From Clostridia bacterium (GTDB taxonomy: Bacteria; Bacillota; Clostridia; Oscillospirales; CAG-272), in NCBI GenBank assembly GCA_017453205.1, contig JAFTKO010000021.1, forward strand, positions 186,001-250,000: a stretch of DNA of 64,000 nt, in the 5' to 3' direction. The position numbers and the translations under genes were made by a program. Below, in pieces: positions 62,101 to 64,000 of this stretch (positions are counted from its first letter, which is position 1; each line of letters opens with the position of its first letter). The notes under the pieces are model-generated. The model was given only the letters and a program-made list of their open reading frames with translations. It was not told the origin of the DNA and made no database searches.

Positions 62101-63506
62101 TATTCCAACTGCAAGGAGTCTACGCCCTCGGGAAAGATCTCGTCAAAAAAGTTCTTTTCCTCGGAAACGCGGTCGGTGGATTCGGTAAAGTAGATGATAG
62201 AACCGTTGTAAAGGAGGTAAGGCGTTTTCTTGCCGCTGATCGAGGCGACCGAAAGTGCGCCCTCATAGGTTCCGGGGGAGCCGACGGTGCCGTTGTCGGG
62301 ATTGGAGGTCAAACCGAGGTTACCGTTCTTTTCGGAGCCGTAGGTCGAAGTGTAGCTGTTGGAGGCGGCAACGACCAAGCTGATGCCTGCGGCGCGGATC
62401 TTGTCATACACGCCCGACACGGCTTCTTTGTCGGTTTCGCGGCTGAAGCCGCAGCTGGTACCCAGCGACATGTTGATGACATCCACGCCAAGCACCACGC
62501 AGTCCTCGAGTGCCGCGAGGATCCAAGAGGTACGCGCCGAGGTGGCAAGGTCGGAGAAGGTCTTCATGATCACGAGCTGTGCGTTGGGCGCAACGCCGGT
62601 GATCTCATCGTCCTTACCTGCGATGATACCCGCAACGTGGGTACCGTGGTCATTCAGCAAAGGATAGACCTCGGAGTCGTGGTCGGCATAGTCAAACGCA
62701 AAGGGAACCTTTTCGTTGACATACACATCGGAGGCGGTCAGACCGCTCTGCTGACCTGCGGCAACGGTGTTGCCCACAAGTGCGGAGACCTCCTCAAAGG
62801 TCATGCCCAGCTTGCTTCTGTCAGCGGTAAAGTTTGCGGTCGAGAAGGCGGTGTGGTAGTAATCGAGACCGGTGTCAAGCACTGCGACCACCACGCCGGT
62901 ACCGTCGTATGCAAAATCGGAGCTGTCAAAGATACCTGTTTCGTAAACGTCGACTTTGTTTTCAACCAATTGTGTTTCGGCGGCGTTGTAGACCTCGCCC
63001 ACAATCGCGGTGGCGCGGTTGCCAAACACCTCGCAAACGCTTTCAAAGTCGCCTGCGAGAATGTTAATTTCAAAGCCGCCCAAGACCGTGTCGTAATCGT
63101 TGCCGAGCGCAAAATCGATCTTTGCCGCGCTTAGGTCGGCGACGATCTCCGCCTTTTTTGCGGCGATGTCGGCTTTGATGGCCGCCGCCTCATCGGTTTG
63201 CACAAACTCGGCAAAGCTCATGTCGGTATCCATGCTTTGGTACGCGTCGAGCAGTGCCTCCTGCGTCGTTTGCACGATGACCGAGATCTCGTCGGTGTCT
63301 TTGACGTTATCGGGCAACTTTTGTACCACCGAGCTGTCCAGGTAGTCGGACATGTTGGTGTTAATGTCACCGTCAAACAGCCTAATGATCGAGCCGGCAG
63401 ACGTGTCATTGCCCGACAGCAACAGCGACGCCAACACGGTGGATAGCACCGTGACGATGGCGATGACCGATACGATCAAGCGGGTGAGGAGTTTTTTGTT
63501 CTTCAT
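56118..63506 (-). CDS. Giant membrane-anchored subtilisin-family protease with leucine-rich repeats
   Basis: A 2,462-residue protein. An N-terminal export helix (residues about 8-30) precedes a propeptide-like region. The S8 domain has catalytic Asp211 (VAVLDTGLDYYH), His287 (DHGTHVAGIIAG), Asn383 (AASNS) and Ser608 (SGTSMACPNVAG), with a PA domain inserted around residues 425-565 (lactocepin/C5a-peptidase layout). Beta domains, a BIG2-like Ig fold near residue 1300 and a long array of BspA-type leucine-rich repeats follow. The C-terminus has one membrane helix (EILCIVFGGLFILSVAAVVV) and an acidic Ser/Glu/Asp tail of about 75 residues. The ATG at 63506 follows AAGGAAAC. First gene of the leftward protease-lipoprotein-Opp operon; probably degrades host or dietary proteins at the cell surface. 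Confidence 0.9.
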   Translation of the reverse strand: MKNKKLLTRLIVSVIAIVTVLSTVLASLLLSGNDTSAGSIIRLFDGDINTNMSDYLDSSVVQKLPDNVKDTDEISVIVQTTQEALLDAYQSMDTDMSFAEFVQTDEAAAIKADIAAKKAEIVADLSAAKIDFALGNDYDTVLGGFEINILAGDFESVCEVFGNRATAIVGEVYNAAETQLVENKVDVYETGIFDSSDFAYDGTGVVVAVLDTGLDYYHTAFSTANFTADRSKLGMTFEEVSALVGNTVAAGQQSGLTASDVYVNEKVPFAFDYADHDSEVYPLLNDHGTHVAGIIAGKDDEITGVAPNAQLVIMKTFSDLATSARTSWILAALEDCVVLGVDVINMSLGTSCGFSRETDKEAVSGVYDKIRAAGISLVVAASNSYTSTYGSEKNGNLGLTSNPDNGTVGSPGTYEGALSVASISGKKTPYLLYNGSIIYFTESTDRVSEEKNFFDEIFPEGVDSLQLEYVTIPGVGRTADYTGIDVTGKVALVRRGSTTFEEKANVAEKMGAAAVIIYNNVSGDIKMNVGDTAIPVCSIGQDEGELLAAAGTGVIDIARSQTSGPFMSDFSSWGPTPDLGIKPEITAHGGSIYSAVPGQSYDTISGTSMACPNVAGITALLRQYVKENFTEIADQPVEIAAFVNRLLMSTADILYNTNGLPYAVRKQGAGLANLDNAAATAACILTYDREDGSLMDKSKIELGDDPNKTGVYTLKFSVKNFGSSDLSYSLSYYVMTEGVSDTKTNDGETTVDELGYILSGAVMDITSATNCTLSEDKKAITVAAGQTADLTVTLTLGDTDKAYLDSSFENGMYVEGFVQLNNADANGVSLSVPYLAFYGDWTVAPIFDLDYYATNADELDDSIDLLDKTLPDAYATRPIGSVSEDYVSYLGAYYFEQNPSAKQIAASRDYISISNLDGTVHSLEYIWAGLLRNCASVTITITDDATGEVVFEKVETDIRKSYGDGGSIYPANIDVGFDAAEQNLKNNSSYTVTVKSYLDYGDGGESTNLSNTFTFPLVTDFQAPAVTGCEFYTEYDKTAKTTRLYAKVAIYDNHYAMSAMIGYVGTDTEGFLLNSFEKYLTPVYSSFNSTSYVTYELTDYVDLIRKNAYNKNCFTVAVYDYALNEATYEIQLPSEFTDFYFAEEENGLTLSPNEVYTLTPLCYPDTAWTELLDYTVSNTKVAAVVNNKLVAVAPGKSKVYAQDPITKEIRSFSLTVLGEGDEGYVRYDKPVADTFTLTGFYVNKAYYQLSTEDREIGSTGDEAKFASSSNYALSMYPSEQVTLRWTLDAYFPNSTEVVFDSSNASIVTVDQNGTITAVAEGYATISARVMMDGKSTYYSQSISITVKDPYITTGPSLTHYFGNGGLVDIPKDLAITEIGQFAFSNFDYIAKDENDEISEEMPETTKIWYLGDNTIEEVIIPEGVKSIGPYAFANLTALKKVTLPSTLERIDYGAFYGCTSLTTVKGIEHVKLINEDAFYDCNLLGTLTFGNAIAISNYAFALNDNLKAVVLPASTQSIGAYAFAGNTSLQSITVNAEKLKLGQYAFADCAMTEISINAAVLPTGLFDGCTSLKNVTIGKDVAVIGEYAFRNTAIEAFTVAAGNTTFYPVSSKPYLLNADKTELLLVAPAVSGAFTVSESTVTSIANGAFSGNSNLTSVNLPNVTSIGDYAFAQCTRLSNVSFGSLKKIGAYAFYGTRLTATPSLSALDSIGDWAFAYSKLTEVNIPAGLTVGNSAFRECTSLRSVTVGDGVKLGANAFRLDVTNSENWGTASYLDEDGVRIYHYIYKSPLTSLTVGKNVEIGNAAFYGAAALESVTLGDGAVIGDEAFYNNVALKSIDLSKAVSIGNAAFSGDVRMRFTDASFTIPALTEDNTYLCSYYTPVLETVDLSSATSIGERAFGNCRSLINVKLGTGITEIPASAFESCIALTSINLSGVKRVGEAAFAESALISIDLSSVEKLDSSAFIYSDRLTTVLLAASNITVGDSAFAYCTALATVSGMQNVTYVGDYAFALTALTEADLSAATYIGDTAFLKDTPTAFTVKLGDQLTDIGDNPFAFCIVAPFTSTVSETFHNKEYFTTVYTFDLNSAIRVIDGSLYRVVPKGLELITYASMGEDSVTVADGTVRISAMAFAGSDIVKAILPQSLISIGHKAFYGCEKLTLVVFSSYDAPILEEEYDYDYYASGENIPASGDYTIVKADGVTSEDRDGLGIVPYFMWNVVSNPYNVYYGANFADYIGHIDQAIVMSRPVNGQNYDSFIFSNYFNVTVDGAAAPDEITLAAIAAINALPDQVSLSDKALVEAARAAYDKIASLEQRALVTNYSKLQEAEKRIANLEYLENGEPAPEPEPPVEKEPMTTAEILCIVFGGLFILSVAAVVVLLILYRKKNKPNTPPTSPEDGDGTPPASDGGGDASEPENSEEASANEADTDGTDEASPADAGEAEESSDENSEKKSDDMSERA

Positions 63507-63577
63507 CTGTTTCCTTGCCTTTCCAAGATTTGTATTTTTTTGAAGTATATAATAAAAATGTCGGACACACATCTTTT

Positions 63578-63606
63578 ATTGTACCATACAAAAGTCGAAA
63601 TTGCAA
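63578..63606 (-). promoter_or_regulatory. Promoter of the subtilase-opp operon
   Basis: Minus strand: TTGCAA (63606-63601), a 17-bp spacer, TACAAT (63583-63578); leader of about 65 bases to the ATG at 63506. I see no comparable promoter between the eight genes, supporting one long transcript. Confidence 0.75.
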
Positions 63607-63677
63607 GGTTTTTTTTCAAATATATATGAACAATTGAAAAATTTTTCTATTTTCAGCAGATTTTTTTGGATAAAGTA

Positions 63678-63706
63678 TTGATTTTCATTTTTTTTTGTGG
63701 TATCCT
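63678..63706 (+). promoter_or_regulatory. Promoter of the lipoprotein gene at 63785
   Basis: TTGATT (63678-63683), a 17-bp spacer, TATCCT (63701-63706). Divergent from the subtilase promoter, about 70 bases away; the gap between them is AT-rich. Confidence 0.55.
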
Positions 63707-63784
63707 ATATGTTGGTGTTTCATATTTTTTCAACATTGGCGAGTCTTTACGAGCGCAAGAAAATAAAAAAGAAGGAGATTTTTC

Positions 63785-64000
63785 ATGAAACAGATCAAAA
63801 AACTGTCGGTGAGCTTGCTGGCGCTGCTTTTGGTTGCCTGTACGTTGCTGACGATGGTGGGCTGTCCGAGTAAAGACGGCGAGGGTGACGGTACCACCGA
63901 CACCACAGCGCCGGCCGGTACGACCAACCCCTCCGGCAATGACGGAAAGGTCAATTACACCGTACAGCTTAAAACGCTTGGCGGCATGGCAATGTCCGGC
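63785..64000 (+). CDS. Lipoprotein, N-terminal part only (cut by window end)
   Basis: The first 72 codons of a gene that continues past the right edge. MKQIKKLSVSLLALLLVACT is a signal peptide, and the lipobox appears to be TMVGC (Cys27). A Thr/Gly/Asp-rich linker (TTDTTAPAGTTNPSG) typical of surface lipoproteins and a segment beginning VNYTVQLKTLGGMAM follow. Too little is present to name the protein; a solute-binding lipoprotein is one possibility. Ribosome site AAGAAGGAGA. The gene is divergent from the subtilase operon and may be controlled with it. Confidence 0.75.
   Translation, partial: MKQIKKLSVSLLALLLVACTLLTMVGCPSKDGEGDGTTDTTAPAGTTNPSGNDGKVNYTVQLKTLGGMAMSG

Noticed and set aside
60114..63134. 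A 1,006-codon rightward open frame opposite the subtilase
   Set aside because: The sense frame contains the full catalytic triad; the antisense frame has no recognisable features or start signals.
1..64000. tRNA or rRNA genes
   Set aside because: No cloverleaf with a T-loop GTTCGA-type motif or rRNA-like stretch was recognised by eye; a tRNA scan would be needed to be certain.

Overview
The window looks like a chromosomal segment of an anaerobic, spore-forming, gut-type Clostridia bacterium, probably uncultured and near Oscillospiraceae or Christensenellales. The taxon is inference. It rests on SpoIVB (sporulation), a glycyl radical enzyme with its activase (strict anaerobiosis), very large secreted repeat proteins, GLUG and BspA-type leucine-rich repeat proteins, purine-rich Shine-Dalgarno (SD) sites and compact sigma-A promoters. 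I saw no rRNA, tRNA, CRISPR array, phage or insertion sequence. The last gene runs off the right edge.

Layout. 0-4.2 kb holds a Nudix hydrolase, a small HPr-like protein without the phosphorylatable histidine, and a leftward group (DUF2975 membrane protein, YozG-type HTH regulator, small membrane protein, polytopic DUF4173/DUF4153-like protein). 4.7-11.6 kb is one gene for a 2,308-residue surface protein with tandem helical repeats and an acidic Glu/Ala/Thr/Val tail. 11.8-13.6 kb holds an acyl-ACP thioesterase and an intracellular BspA-type repeat protein. 13.6-18.3 kb is a leftward operon whose first gene fuses an AraC-type DNA-binding domain to a glycyl radical enzyme, followed by its radical-SAM activase and an iron alcohol dehydrogenase. 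SpoIVB follows. 19.9-24.2 kb is a MarR-controlled heterodimeric ABC exporter, then fumarase and a MATE transporter.

27.5-36.6 kb is a duplicated surface module. Two promoters with a large palindrome set directly against the -35 box each drive genes for a GLUG secreted protein and a solute-binding lipoprotein; the two lipoproteins are close paralogues. A 46-residue peptide gene sits in the first copy. Clostridial palindromic repeats fill the intergenic gaps. 36.8-46 kb is a sialic-acid/glycan operon: NanA, three sialidases (predicted cytosolic, secreted and membrane-anchored), a GH78 rhamnosidase, an SGNH esterase and a divergent RpiB-like protein. An AraC regulator follows.

47.3-63.5 kb is a leftward run that pairs a 2,462-residue membrane-anchored subtilase with a lipoprotein and a complete OppABCDF peptide importer, which suggests coupled extracellular proteolysis and peptide uptake. 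A divergent lipoprotein gene begins at 63.8 kb and is cut by the window end.

The points most worth a second look are the AraC-glycyl radical enzyme fusion, the twin palindrome-promoter modules, a C-terminal domain shared by a GLUG protein and a sialidase, a Cys-containing C-terminal anchor shared by two other surface proteins, and the giant protease plus Opp operon.
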